Positions 52,208 to 61,323 of a DNA stretch of 64,000 bases are shown here, piece by piece. The stretch's first letter is position 1; each line of letters starts with the position of its first letter. Location: positions 22,538 through 86,537 of the forward strand of contig UQHW01000007.1 in NCBI GenBank assembly GCA_900540935.1. The letters run 5' to 3'. The notes below the pieces were generated by a model, which saw only the letters and a list, made by a program, of their open reading frames with translations, did no database searches and had not been told where the DNA came from. Source of the DNA: an uncultured Collinsella sp. GTDB lineage: Bacteria; Actinomycetota; Coriobacteriia; Coriobacteriales; Coriobacteriaceae. The position numbers were made by a program, and so were the translations under genes.

Positions 52208-53452
52208 TTACTCGTGATCTTGGTAAATCTCACGCGGAGCAAGCTCCGAATGTTTGCGTTTTAAGGTCTTAGGGGCCTTATACGTGTTGCTCTCGAAGTC
52301 GATGTACTCGGTCTGCTTGAGCAGGCGCTCGATCATCTCCTCGTGATCGAACAACTCCCAGGCCTCATGCACGGCATCGAGTTTAGCGTGCGTCTCGGGA
52401 CGGCGCGGCATAAACAGCGTGCAGCAGTCGGGAGCGGCCTCAGTCGAGATATCGAACGTACCGATCTCCTCGGCGCGCGCGATGATCTCCTGCTTGTCCG
52501 AACCGATGAGAGGACGGAACACGGGGATCTTCACGGCCTCGTTGACGGCCATGATATTCTCAAGCGTTTGGGAGGCAACCTGCCCAAGCGATTCGCCCGT
52601 CACGATGGCCTTGGCGCCCTCGATGTGCGCAATGCGCTCGGCAACCGAATACATAATACGGCGATACATGATCACGCGCAGGTTGCTGGGACAGGTGACC
52701 GAAATCTCACGCTGGCAGTCACCAAACGGCACCACGTACAGGCGGCCGATCTGGACACCCGGCTCAAGCGCACGGATGATGTCCTGCACCAAATACTCGC
52801 TCGTATCGGGCGTCTGCGGACGACCGGAGAAATGTACCGGCACGCACACCGCGCCGCGACGCGCGAGCATCCAGGTCGCCACCGGAGAATCGATACCCGA
52901 CGACAGCAGCGTCACGACCTTGCCGGCAGAACCCACCGGCAGACCGCCCACACCGCGCTCGGAGCGCGCATACACGTAGACGCTACCCTGGACCACCAGT
53001 ACGTGCACCATAGCGTCAGGATCGTGCATCTGAACCTTTTTATCAGGAAACGCCTCGCACAACACCTCGCCCACCTGACGATTGATGTCAATCGAGGTGA
53101 GCTCATAGTCAGTATTGGAGCGCTTGGCGTGCACCTTAAACGAATCGAAAGGACCAAACTCGCGCAGCGCCTTGACGGCGGCGGCACAGTACTCCTGCGG
53201 GTCGCGGTTAGTGTGATACGCCAAAGACACACGAGCAACGCCGGGAACGGTGCGAATGACACGCGCCGCCTCATCGGCCTGATGCTCGTTAAAGGTCACG
53301 AGGATATAACCGGAAATTCGAGACACGGCATTCACGGAAAAGGCGGCCAAGGCCGCCTTGATGTTATCCATGAGGATATGCTCAAAATGTGCGCGGTTCT
53401 TGCCCTTCAGTCCAACCTCGTGATAGTGGACCAGACAGACGCGAGCTGCCAT
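52208..53452 (-). CDS. thiI: tRNA 4-thiouridine synthetase ThiI
   Basis: 414 residues. NFLD and THUMP domains (about 1-165), then the PP-loop ATPase with LLSSGIDSPVATW. The C-terminal rhodanese domain of E. coli ThiI is missing, as in most Gram-positives, so a separate sulfur donor is needed. CCTLFMPRRPETHA near the C-terminus is family-typical. Directly follows rpoZ. Confidence 0.93.
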   Translation of the reverse strand: MAARVCLVHYHEVGLKGKNRAHFEHILMDNIKAALAAFSVNAVSRISGYILVTFNEHQADEAARVIRTVPGVARVSLAYHTNRDPQEYCAAAVKALREFGPFDSFKVHAKRSNTDYELTSIDINRQVGEVLCEAFPDKKVQMHDPDAMVHVLVVQGSVYVYARSERGVGGLPVGSAGKVVTLLSSGIDSPVATWMLARRGAVCVPVHFSGRPQTPDTSEYLVQDIIRALEPGVQIGRLYVVPFGDCQREISVTCPSNLRVIMYRRIMYSVAERIAHIEGAKAIVTGESLGQVASQTLENIMAVNEAVKIPVFRPLIGSDKQEIIARAEEIGTFDISTEAAPDCCTLFMPRRPETHAKLDAVHEAWELFDHEEMIERLLKQTEYIDFESNTYKAPKTLKRKHSELAPREIYQDHE

Positions 53453-53734
53453 TTAGGCTTCAGCAACCTTGTGGCCGAGCGCCTTCTCGTAACGGGCCTC
53501 GTCGTAAGAGATGTCGCCATCGACAATCTCGTCCATAGCCATCGAGATGGTATCGGCACCGGAAAGCCCGATGGTGATGTCATCGACATCCTGGACGGCA
53601 AGCACGCGGTTGTGCTGGCCACGCAGCATGCTATTGATGTCGCAGGCGCGCTTGGAGGCAAGCGAAGCGAGCAGGAAGCGGTTGTGATCGGTCTTCTCCA
53701 GAAGATCGTCAATGCAAGGCTTTACAACGGACAC
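53453..53734 (-). CDS. rpoZ: RNA polymerase omega subunit
   Basis: 93 residues from GTG 53734. KPCIDDLLEKTDHNRFLLASLASKRA is the omega core helix region, followed by family-typical IVDGDISYDEA. Stabilises the beta' subunit. In the mihF-gmk-rpoZ order known from mycobacteria. Confidence 0.88.
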   Translation of the reverse strand: MSVVKPCIDDLLEKTDHNRFLLASLASKRACDINSMLRGQHNRVLAVQDVDDITIGLSGADTISMAMDEIVDGDISYDEARYEKALGHKVAEA

Positions 53735-53739
53735 GGACC

Positions 53740-54309
53740 TCAGATCCTTTCATGCATATCGAGAACGCGAACGAGCTCATCGGTCGCGCGGTCGAGATCG
53801 TCATTTACCACGACGTCGTCGTAGCGGTCGGCAAGGGCAAGCTCATCGGCGGCGTTTGCCATACGCAGCTCAATCGTCTCGGGCGTCTCGGTACCGCGAC
53901 CGACTAGACGCTCGCGGAGTACCTCAAGCGAAGGCGGCTTGATAAAGATCAGCACGGCCTCGGGGAAACGCTCCTTCACCTGCAGGGCACCCTGGACATC
54001 GATCTCCAAGATGAGAGACGAACCAGAGGCGAGCTTGGACTGAACCTCGCTCACCAACGTGCCGTAGCAGTTACCGTGGACCTCGGCCCACTCAACAAAC
54101 TCACCGTTTGCCACGCGGCGGTCGAACTCCTCACGCGTCAGGAAAAAGTAATTGACGCCATCGACCTCGCCTTTGCGTGGGGCTCGCGTGGTAGCCGAAA
54201 CCGTCAGGCCCAGGTTAGAGCGACGCTCGCGAACACGAGTGACGAGCGTACCCTTGCCTGCGCCTGACGGTCCAGAAATCACAAAGAGCTTGGAATCCTG
54301 AGCGCTCAC
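53740..54309 (-). CDS. gmk: Guanylate kinase
   Basis: 189 residues from GTG 54309. Phosphorylates GMP to GDP. P-loop ISGPSGAGKGTLV, TTRAPRKGEVDGVNYFF (GMP binding) and LEIDVQGA are intact. Starts at the mihF stop. Confidence 0.96.
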   Translation of the reverse strand: MSAQDSKLFVISGPSGAGKGTLVTRVRERRSNLGLTVSATTRAPRKGEVDGVNYFFLTREEFDRRVANGEFVEWAEVHGNCYGTLVSEVQSKLASGSSLILEIDVQGALQVKERFPEAVLIFIKPPSLEVLRERLVGRGTETPETIELRMANAADELALADRYDDVVVNDDLDRATDELVRVLDMHERI

Positions 54310-54618
54310 TTATTTGGTCAGCTGCTCGAGGAGCTGCTCGCGCTGACGGACGCCGAGGCCCTGGACGCGACGGGTAGCGGAGATACCGAGCTCCTCCATG
54401 ATCTTGGCGGCCTTGGCCTTGCCATAACCAGGGAGAGACTCGATGAGGGTGGAAACCTTCATGCGGGAAGCGATGGGGTCATCGGAGTTGAGCACGGACT
54501 CGAGGGACTTCTCGCCCTTCTTGATCTGCTCGCGAAGCTCAGCGCGGGCGTGACGTGCGGCAGCAGCCTTCTCAAGAGCCTGCTTGCGCTGCTCATCGGT
54601 AAGCTGAGGGAGTGCCAT
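54310..54618 (-). CDS. mihF: Integration host factor, actinobacterial type
   Basis: 102 residues from ATG 54618 (TTGGAGGTACGA upstream). LTDEQRKQALEKAAAARHAR, LKSLPGYGKAKAAKIMEELGI-like helix-turn segment (here STLIESLPGYGKAKAAKI) and VQGLGVRQREQLLE are diagnostic. Nucleoid protein unrelated in fold to HU/IHF. With gmk and rpoZ it marks the window as actinobacterial. Confidence 0.94.
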   Translation of the reverse strand: MALPQLTDEQRKQALEKAAAARHARAELREQIKKGEKSLESVLNSDDPIASRMKVSTLIESLPGYGKAKAAKIMEELGISATRRVQGLGVRQREQLLEQLTK

Positions 54619-54754
54619 TCGTACCTCCAAAAAGTTGGGTTATATCTGATTCAATAATTGGCATTTTAGCACGTAGAACGTACAAAATGCCCAATCGCGG
54701 CTCCATAGGTTAGACGATACCCGCAAAAAGTGCAATATACTGCGCCCAAAGTTA

Positions 54755-54812
54755 AGCCCCTGACCTGCGATTCCACACAAAGGATGGGAAAGTTTACGCA
54801 GGCACAGGGGCT
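54755..54812. terminator. Long hairpin between pyrF and mihF
   Basis: AGCCCCTG (54755-54762) pairs with CAGGGGCT (54805-54812) and CCTGCG (54764-54769) with CGCAGG (54797-54802), a 14-bp interrupted stem with a 27-nt loop. Tails are weak on both strands (TTAACTTT on the minus side). Probably ends the pyr transcript. Confidence 0.5.
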
Positions 54813-54857
54813 ATTTTGTGCTAATGAGACCCAAAAGTGGTGACTTAGGGGAATCTT

Positions 54858-55574
54858 TTAGGCGACGTTTTCGACCAGCTCAGCGACAATAGCGTCAAAG
54901 GCGGCAACCGGATCGTCGGCGCCGGTAATGGGGCGGCCCACCACGATATGGCTCGCGCCGCGCTCGATAGCCTGGGAAGGCGTGGCCACGCGGGACTGAT
55001 CGCCCAGCGCAGCACCAACCGGACGCACGCCCGGGGTCACAATCAGCGCATCGGGGCCTAGCAGCTCACGCATGTCATGAGCCTCCATCGGCGAGCACAC
55101 GATGCCGTCGATACCGTTGGCCTGGGCGAGTTTTGCCAGACGGGCGGCCTCCTCGGCAACGGGCGACTCGACGCCGATCTCGCTCAGCGCATCCTGATTC
55201 ATGCTCGTAAGCACGGTGATGGCGACGAGCTTGGCTCGATCCTCGCGTGCCTCCTCGGCACCCTCACGGCAGGCGACGAGCATAGCACCCGAACCCAAGC
55301 CGTGAACCGAAAGCAGGTCGGCACCGGCAAGCGAGGCCGAGCGAGCGGCACCGCGCACCTGATGCGGAATGTCATGGAACTTAAGGTCAAGGAAGACCTT
55401 AAAGCCCAGGTCCTTGAACGTCTTGACGATCTCGGGACCCTCGGCGTAATAGAGCGTCATGCCCACTTTAAGCCAGGCGGCATGGCCCGAAAGCTCATGG
55501 GCGAGCTCGAGCGCACGCTCACGGTCGCAGTCGAGGGCGACGATAACGCGGTCGCGGGCATCGGTCTCTAGCAT
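54858..55574 (-). CDS. pyrF: Orotidine 5'-phosphate decarboxylase
   Basis: 238 residues from ATG 55574, which overlaps pyrD by 7 bp. Makes UMP. VIVALDCDRERAL at the N-terminus, the catalytic DLKFHDIPHQV (D-x-K-x2-D) and the C-terminal phosphate loop VVGRPITGADDP are intact. Last gene of the pyr operon. Confidence 0.95.
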   Translation of the reverse strand: MLETDARDRVIVALDCDRERALELAHELSGHAAWLKVGMTLYYAEGPEIVKTFKDLGFKVFLDLKFHDIPHQVRGAARSASLAGADLLSVHGLGSGAMLVACREGAEEAREDRAKLVAITVLTSMNQDALSEIGVESPVAEEAARLAKLAQANGIDGIVCSPMEAHDMRELLGPDALIVTPGVRPVGAALGDQSRVATPSQAIERGASHIVVGRPITGADDPVAAFDAIVAELVENVA

Positions 55575-56491
55575 TCGAAAGCACCTACCAACTCGTTGAT
55601 GTCCTTCACGCCCTGGGACTCGGCCCAGGCCTCGAGCTCGCGCGCAATCTTGAGCGAAGCGCACGGATCGACGAAGTTGGCCATACCGACCGATACGCAG
55701 GTGGCGCCGGCCAGGATAAACTCGGCCGCATCCTCACCGGTCATGACGCCGCCGACGCCGTTGATGGGGATATCGACGGCCTGGGCAACCTCCCAGACCA
55801 TACGCACGGCGATGTGATGGCACAGCGGGCCCGAAAGACCGCCCTTGGGCTTGGCCACACGCGACTTGCGGGTGTGAACGTCGATGGCCATACCCTGGAT
55901 GGAGTTGATGACCGAAAGGCCGTCGGCGCCGGCGGCCTCGAGGGCGCGGGCGATCTCGGCGACGTTGACCGGGGCCATCTTCACAAACAGCGGCTTGTCG
56001 GTCACCTTGCGGCAGGCGGCCATGACGGCAGAGGCGCCCTCGGGCGTGGAGCCCATGGCGGCACCGCCGGCGGCAATGTTGGGACAGCTCACGTTGATCT
56101 CATAGCCGGCAGCCCAGGGGCACAGCTCGACATACATCTCGAGCGCACGGACGAACTCGTCCACGGAATGACCGGCAACCTGGCAGATGACCTGGCAGCC
56201 GTCCTTGGAGAGCTGCTCGAGCCACGGACCGGACTCGCGGGCGAAAGCGGCCACACCGGGGTTCTGCAGGCCCACGGAATTGATCATGCCGCCGGGGATC
56301 TCGGCCATGCGGGGTGCGGGATTGCCGGGCCAGGGCTCGGCAGCGCAACCCTTGGTGGTGATGGCACCCAGCTGGGAGACATCGAAGAAGTTCTGGAACT
56401 GCCAACCGTAGCCAAAGGTACCGGCTGCGGTGTTGATGGGGTTCTGCATCTTGACGCCGCCGAAATCGACGGCCATGTTCACGGTACCCAC
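55568..56491 (-). CDS. pyrD: Dihydroorotate dehydrogenase, class 1B catalytic subunit
   Basis: 307 residues. FMN enzyme oxidising dihydroorotate to orotate. NPINTAAGTFGYG, EINVSCPNIAAGG (with the class 1B active-site Cys) and NGVGGVMTGEDAAEF are present. The adjacent pyrK supports the NAD-dependent 1B type. GTG start overlaps the pyrK stop (TAGTG). Confidence 0.95.
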   Translation of the reverse strand: MGTVNMAVDFGGVKMQNPINTAAGTFGYGWQFQNFFDVSQLGAITTKGCAAEPWPGNPAPRMAEIPGGMINSVGLQNPGVAAFARESGPWLEQLSKDGCQVICQVAGHSVDEFVRALEMYVELCPWAAGYEINVSCPNIAAGGAAMGSTPEGASAVMAACRKVTDKPLFVKMAPVNVAEIARALEAAGADGLSVINSIQGMAIDVHTRKSRVAKPKGGLSGPLCHHIAVRMVWEVAQAVDIPINGVGGVMTGEDAAEFILAGATCVSVGMANFVDPCASLKIARELEAWAESQGVKDINELVGAFEC

Positions 56492-57282
56492 TAGAAGACC
56501 ACCACCTTGGAAGCATCAAACACGGGGCCGCACATGCAGGCGCCCTTCATACCGTCGACCGTCTCGACATTGCAGGTGTTGCAGGCACCAAAGCCACAGC
56601 TCATCATGCGCTCGAGCGACACCTCGCAGTACGCGCCGGCCTCGGCGGCAGCGGCGGCGACCTTCTTCATCATGACGGCGGGACCACAGCTGGCGACGTA
56701 GTCGTAACCGCCCTCGCCGAGCAGCTCAGCGGCAGGATCGGTGCAGAAGCCGTGCGTGCCCAACGAGCCGTCGTCGGTGCATACGTTGACCGTAGCTCCC
56801 AGCGCGCGGAACTCATCGACGCCCACGGCCTTGGACGCGGTGCAAAAGCCCAGGCACACGTCGACGGCTACACCCTGCTTGGCAAGCATGTCAGCCAGGC
56901 AGAGCACAGGCGGAACGCCAATGCCGCCGGCGACGAGCAGTGCTTTCCTGGTACCCTCGGGCACGAACCAGCCGCGGCCGCCAGGGCCCAGCAGGTTGGA
57001 GGTGGAGCCAAGGGCCATCTGCGACAGACGACGGGTATCATCGCCCACGACGGCGTACCACAGCTCGACGGTGCCGGCCTCGGCGTCGGCACGATAGAAG
57101 CTCAGGGGCACGCGAAGCAGCGAGGACGCATCACCGGGTACGGCGATGTTCACAAACTGACCGGGCTTGAGCGCACTTGCAAGCTTGGGGGCCGAGATAA
57201 CGAGCGAGAAGATGCCGTCGGCGATCTCCTGGTTCGAGACGACCTCGAAGTCGTGCATGCGTGCAGTGGAAGGTGTGGGCAT
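56491..57282 (-). CDS. pyrK: Dihydroorotate dehydrogenase electron-transfer subunit
   Basis: 263 residues. FAD-binding barrel (LRVPLSFYRADAEAGT), NAD domain (GGIGVPPVLCLADML) and the C-terminal [2Fe-2S] ligands in CGFGACNTC and CMCGPVF. Passes electrons from PyrD to NAD+. GGAGCGTCT precedes the ATG; a 92-bp gap with a hairpin separates it from pyrC. Confidence 0.95.
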   Translation of the reverse strand: MPTPSTARMHDFEVVSNQEIADGIFSLVISAPKLASALKPGQFVNIAVPGDASSLLRVPLSFYRADAEAGTVELWYAVVGDDTRRLSQMALGSTSNLLGPGGRGWFVPEGTRKALLVAGGIGVPPVLCLADMLAKQGVAVDVCLGFCTASKAVGVDEFRALGATVNVCTDDGSLGTHGFCTDPAAELLGEGGYDYVASCGPAVMMKKVAAAAAEAGAYCEVSLERMMSCGFGACNTCNVETVDGMKGACMCGPVFDASKVVVF

Positions 57283-57329
57283 AGACGCTCCAATCCCCCA
57301 TGCGGTTGCATGGTTCAGGCGAACAGAAA

Positions 57330-57354
57330 GCGCGGCACCGCAAGGGCGCCGCGC
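57330..57354 (-). terminator. Hairpin in the pyrC-pyrK gap
   Basis: GCGCGGC / GCCGCGC stem followed on the minus strand by TTTCTGTTC. Possibly a partial terminator lowering pyrKDF expression, or an mRNA-stabilising hairpin. Confidence 0.4.
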
Positions 57355-57374
57355 ACAAAAGCGATAAGGCTATG

Positions 57375-58664
57375 CTAGCAGATGCAGCCGTCGGCAAGCG
57401 TCTGCTTACCGCCGACGAACACATCGGTGGCACGACCGGTGAGCGTACGGCCGGCAAAACCGGAGTTCTCGGCGCGCGACTCGTAGCCGTCCTCGCCGAC
57501 CGTCCAGGTTGCAGCGGGGTCGAAGACGGTCAGGTCGGCAACGGAGCCCGCCTTGACCTGAACCTGGTCGAGGCCCAGGATCTCACGCGGCTTGATGGCC
57601 ATGAGCTCGACCATGCGGCCCACGCTCATCTTGCCCGTGTTGACCAGCTCGGTGAGTACGAGCGACAGCGAGGTCTCGAGGCCGGTCATACCAAAGGGCG
57701 CAAGCTCGAACTCGCGGGCCTTCTCCCACGGGGTGTGGGGAGCATGATCGGTGACGATAACGTCGACGGTGCCGTCGATGACACCCTGACGGATGGCCTC
57801 GGCGTCCTCGTCGGTGCGCAGCGGCGGATTGACCTTGAGCGAGGTGTTGTAGGTCTCGTCCAGGTCGTTCTCGGTCAGGAACATGTGGTGCGGGGTTGCC
57901 TCGCAGGTAACCTGAACGCCAGCGGCCTTGCCGGCACGCACGATCTCCAGGCCATGGGCGGTAGAGATGTGCTGGATGTGCAGCTTGGCACCGGTCAGCT
58001 TGGCGATCTCGATGTCGCGAGCGATCTGGAGCTCCTCGCCGGCAGCCGGCCAGCCCTCAAGAGCCAGACGGGTCGAGACCTTGCCCTCGTTGATCTGGCC
58101 GTGGCCGACCAGGTCCTCGTCCTGGCAGTGGCTCATAAAGACCTTGCCGAACATCTTGCCGTAGTCCATGCAGCGACGGAGCATGCCTGCACCCTGCACG
58201 CCGCGACCGTCGTCGGTGAAGGCGACGGCGCCGTGGGCGACCATATCGCCCATCTCGGACATGGCCTCGCCCTTAAGACCGCGGGTCATGGCGCCCGACG
58301 GATAGACGCGGCAGTGACCGACCTCGGCAGCGCGGGACTTGACGAACTCAACGACGGTACCGTTATCGGTAACGGGATCGGTGTTGGGCATAGCGCACAC
58401 GCCGGTGAAGCCGCCCTTGGCAGCTGCGCGGGTGCCGCTCTCGATGTCCTCTTTGACCTCGTAGCCGGGCTCGCGCAGGTGGACGTGCATGTCCACCAAG
58501 CCAGGGACGAGGTACTTACCGGAAAGGTCGCGGACCACGGCTCCCTCGGCGGCGAGGTTCTCGCCGACCTCGGCGATCTTGTCGCCGTCAATCAGGACGT
58601 CAACGACACCGTCAAGCTCGACGGACGGGTCGACGACGTGGGCATTCTTAAGAAGCAAGGCCAT
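57375..58664 (-). CDS. pyrC: Dihydroorotase
   Basis: 429 residues from ATG 58664 (GGAGGTGCC upstream). Zinc amidohydrolase closing carbamoyl-aspartate to dihydroorotate. DMHVHLREPG (metal ligands), PNTDPVTDN and VTDHAPHTP are the type I dihydroorotase motifs. Confidence 0.96.
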   Translation of the reverse strand: MALLLKNAHVVDPSVELDGVVDVLIDGDKIAEVGENLAAEGAVVRDLSGKYLVPGLVDMHVHLREPGYEVKEDIESGTRAAAKGGFTGVCAMPNTDPVTDNGTVVEFVKSRAAEVGHCRVYPSGAMTRGLKGEAMSEMGDMVAHGAVAFTDDGRGVQGAGMLRRCMDYGKMFGKVFMSHCQDEDLVGHGQINEGKVSTRLALEGWPAAGEELQIARDIEIAKLTGAKLHIQHISTAHGLEIVRAGKAAGVQVTCEATPHHMFLTENDLDETYNTSLKVNPPLRTDEDAEAIRQGVIDGTVDVIVTDHAPHTPWEKAREFELAPFGMTGLETSLSLVLTELVNTGKMSVGRMVELMAIKPREILGLDQVQVKAGSVADLTVFDPAATWTVGEDGYESRAENSGFAGRTLTGRATDVFVGGKQTLADGCIC

Positions 58665-59592
58665 TATCGGCACCTCCAAGCAGCAGATACAGGATAGCCA
58701 TACGCACGCAGATACCGGCGTAGACCTGCTCCAGGATGACGGAGCGTTGCGGGTGGTCGGCCATATAGGAGTCGAACTCGACGCCGCGGTTGATGGGGCC
58801 CGGGTGGCAGATGATCGCGTCGGGCTTCATGAGCTTCTCACGGTCCTTGGTCAGGCCGAAGAGCTTGTGGTACTCGCGAATGGTCGGGAACGGGGCACCC
58901 TCGAGGCGCTCCTGCTGTACGCGCAGCATGTAGACGACGTCCAGCTCGGGCAGGACGGAATCGAGGTCGCTCGTCACGTGGTCGCAGCCCAGAACCTCGG
59001 GCGCCGGCGGCAGCAGCGTGCCGGGGGCGACGGCGTAGGTCTCGCAGCCCATGATCTTCAACGCGGGAATCAGCGAGCCGCAAACGCGGGAGTGGGCGAT
59101 GTCGCCGACGACAGCGACCTTCAGACCGTGGAAGTCACCCTTGTGCTCCCAGATGGTGTACAGGTCGAGCAGAGCCTGCGTGGGGTGGTTGTGCTTACCG
59201 TCACCGGCGCAGATAACACTCGCGGGCGAATTCTGCGTGACGATGTAGGGAGCACCGGCATGCTTGTCGCGCACGACAATGCAGTCAATCTTGTAGGCGT
59301 TGAGGGTCTCGACGGTATCGACGAGGCTCTCGCCCTTGACCGTGGAGGTCGAGGAGCCGCCAAAGTTGAGGCTGTCGGCCGAAAGACGCTTCTCGGCGAG
59401 CTCGAAGGAGCTGCGGGTACGCGTCGAGGGCTCGTTGAACATGTTGACGATGGTCTTGCCCTTGAGCGTGGGGACCTTCTTGATGGCACGCTCGTTGACC
59501 TCGGAGAACGCCTTGGCGGTCTCGAGGATGAGCTTGATGTCCTCTTCGGAGTACTCGGTAATGTCGATCAGGTGCTTATGATTAAACGCCAC
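58648..59592 (-). CDS. pyrB: Aspartate carbamoyltransferase catalytic subunit
   Basis: 314 residues. Committed pyrimidine step. Carbamoyl phosphate motif EPSTRTRSSFE, then GDGKHNHPTQALLDL and GPINRGVEF. The GTG at 59592 lies 10 bases after GGGAGG; a GTG at 59604 abuts that site and is less likely. Overlaps pyrC by 17 bp. No pyrI regulatory chain follows, so feedback probably differs from E. coli. Confidence 0.94.
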   Translation of the reverse strand: MAFNHKHLIDITEYSEEDIKLILETAKAFSEVNERAIKKVPTLKGKTIVNMFNEPSTRTRSSFELAEKRLSADSLNFGGSSTSTVKGESLVDTVETLNAYKIDCIVVRDKHAGAPYIVTQNSPASVICAGDGKHNHPTQALLDLYTIWEHKGDFHGLKVAVVGDIAHSRVCGSLIPALKIMGCETYAVAPGTLLPPAPEVLGCDHVTSDLDSVLPELDVVYMLRVQQERLEGAPFPTIREYHKLFGLTKDREKLMKPDAIICHPGPINRGVEFDSYMADHPQRSVILEQVYAGICVRMAILYLLLGGADNGLAS

Positions 59593-59596
59593 GGTA

Positions 59597-60193
<597 letters not shown>

Positions 60194-60220
60194 TCACATG
60201 TCTTGACTGCTGACACAGTC

Positions 60221-60259
60221 AAAAAAATAGATGCCCGACCGCTCAAAGCGGACCAGACA
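60221..60259 (-). terminator. Attenuator terminator of the pyr leader
   Basis: On the minus strand TGTCTG pairs with CGGGCA and CCGCT with AGCGG around TTG, with a small internal loop, then ATCTATTTTTTTG. It lies 40 bp before the pyrR start, so it would stop transcription before the operon. Confidence 0.82.
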
Positions 60260-60306
60260 CCCACAGGAAGGGCTGCTCTTTGGCAGCAATGTAATTCCAT
60301 GTGGGT
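60259..60306 (-). promoter_or_regulatory. PyrR-binding hairpin (anti-antiterminator) in the pyr leader
   Basis: Read on the minus strand, lower stem ACCCACA(U)GGAA / UUCCUGUGGGU, an internal bulge, a 5-bp upper stem GCUGC / GCAGC and the hexaloop CAAAGA. Known PyrR sites have a CNGNGA hexaloop on a 5-bp stem above an internal bulge; this loop differs at one base. It ends where the terminator begins, so both can form together when PyrR-UMP binds. Confidence 0.72.
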
Positions 60307-60546
60307 ATCTCGTACCCCTTTAATGGTCACTGGATAGTGTAGCCAACCTCGAGCTTAATTGCGAGCATAAATACAGAGCAATCCGTAAACGGAGCCCAAC
60401 ACTCCATAAACCTATATATATTTGTGGGACGAGCTTGAAAACCTTGGTTCGAGCTGGCATAATCCCCCCTGCTGCACGTAAATCGGATCTACGTCCAGGG
60501 CCGTAGCGTGGGCACTATCGCCAAAAGAGGAATATCTCTGTGTAGA
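60307..60546. other. Intergenic between the pyr leader and the rpmB promoter
   Basis: 240 bp without a gene. It must contain the pyr promoter on the minus strand; TACACT at about 60335-60340 is a possible -10, but no -35 fits. A short AT-rich tract lies at 60410-60425. Nothing else seen. Confidence 0.5.
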
Positions 60547-60578
60547 TTGCGCACAGGGAGTTGCTTCTGTGCTATAGT
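60547..60578 (+). promoter_or_regulatory. Promoter of rpmB
   Basis: Extended -10: GTGC followed by TATAGT (60573-60578). A TTGCGC at 60547 is 20 bp away, too far for a good -35. Confidence 0.5.
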
Positions 60579-60632
60579 TCAGGCTTGTTTGTTAACGCGA
60601 CATGTTCGTTTGTCGCCCAAGGAGGGTCAGTT

Positions 60633-60821
60633 ATGTCCAAAGTTTGCGAAGTTTGCGGTAAGCACCCCGTTGCCGGTCGCTCCATCAGCCACTCTCACCG
60701 CGTCACCAACCGTAAGTTCCGCCCCAACATCCAGCGCGTCTACGTCGTCGTCGATGGTCACCGTCGCAAGATGAACGTTTGCTCCACCTGCCTCAAGTCC
60801 GGCAAGGTTGCGCGCTCCTAA
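60633..60821 (+). CDS. rpmB: 50S ribosomal protein L28 (bL28)
   Basis: 62 residues from ATG 60633 (AAGGAGGGTC upstream). Zinc-binding form with CEVCGKHP and CSTCLKSGKV; SHSHRVTNRKFRPNIQRV is the family core. No zinc-free paralogue or Zur-type site seen nearby. Confidence 0.95.
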   Translation: MSKVCEVCGKHPVAGRSISHSHRVTNRKFRPNIQRVYVVVDGHRRKMNVCSTCLKSGKVARS

Positions 60822-60891
60822 ATAAGGTCTTACCAACAAGTACCTCGGACTCTCCGGGTCAAAGACCTCGCGTTCATATAGAACTTACCAA

Positions 60892-60923
60892 AGGCGCCCT
60901 CCCCTACGGAGGGCGTCTTTTTG
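60892..60923 (+). terminator. rpmB terminator
   Basis: GCGCCCTCC / GGAGGGCGT stem around CCTAC, followed by CTTTTTG. Confidence 0.9.
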
Positions 60924-60925
60924 CA

Positions 60926-61170
60926 CTCATTGGGGACAGACTTATATGAGGGTTTGCAGATGTCAAAGGGATCATAGCCCAGCTGGTATGCCTTGTAACT
61001 AACGGTATGCCTCGAGCGAGTCGGACGCACCTTACACGGGATTGAAATGGATGTAATCGAGTAGCTGCACCGCCTGTGTGTCCGACTCAACCGCGACCCG
61101 CGAATAGCGATTATCAAACAGATGTCCCGTTTTCCCATTGAAATACTCATGAGAGTCTGTCCCCAATGAG
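60926..61170 (-). mobile_element. Decayed RAYT (IS200-like) transposase remnant with inverted ends
   Basis: Ends 60926-60950 and 61146-61170 are inverted copies with 22 of 25 identities (both start CTCATTGGGGACAGACT). On the minus strand between them, one frame encodes HLFDNRYSRVAVESD and LLDYIHFNPV, followed by a stop; a second frame continues with SYKAYQLGYDPF. These are the C-terminal signatures of REP-associated tyrosine transposases (GHLFxxRY, YIHxNPV). The N-terminal HUH domain is missing and the frame is broken, so it cannot move by itself. Confidence 0.75.
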
Positions 61171-61203
61171 CGGGGCGATGCAGCAGGCAGATAGTATTAT
61201 TTA

Positions 61204-61233
61204 AAGCGTTTCAGTTTATTGAAGCGTTTTAGT
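61204..61233. promoter_or_regulatory. Tandem AAGCGTTTYAGT repeats upstream of adhE
   Basis: AAGCGTTTCAGT (61204-61215) and AAGCGTTTTAGT (61222-61233), 18 bp apart start to start. Each contains AANCGNTT, the core of LacI/CcpA-type operators, though the outer bases do not fit a full cre site. They lie about 50-75 bp before the adhE -10. Confidence 0.5.
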
Positions 61234-61274
61234 GTGCCTTTTACGGGAATCTTACCGTTCACCGAATAATTTCT

Positions 61275-61283
61275 TGCTATCAT
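61275..61283 (+). promoter_or_regulatory. Extended -10 promoter of adhE
   Basis: TGC followed by TATCAT (61278-61283), 41 bp before the ATG; no convincing -35, which suggests dependence on an activator or on the extended -10. Confidence 0.5.
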
Positions 61284-61323
61284 GCAAGGCGTAGGGTAAA
61301 TCTCCGATCGCAAGGAGACACAA

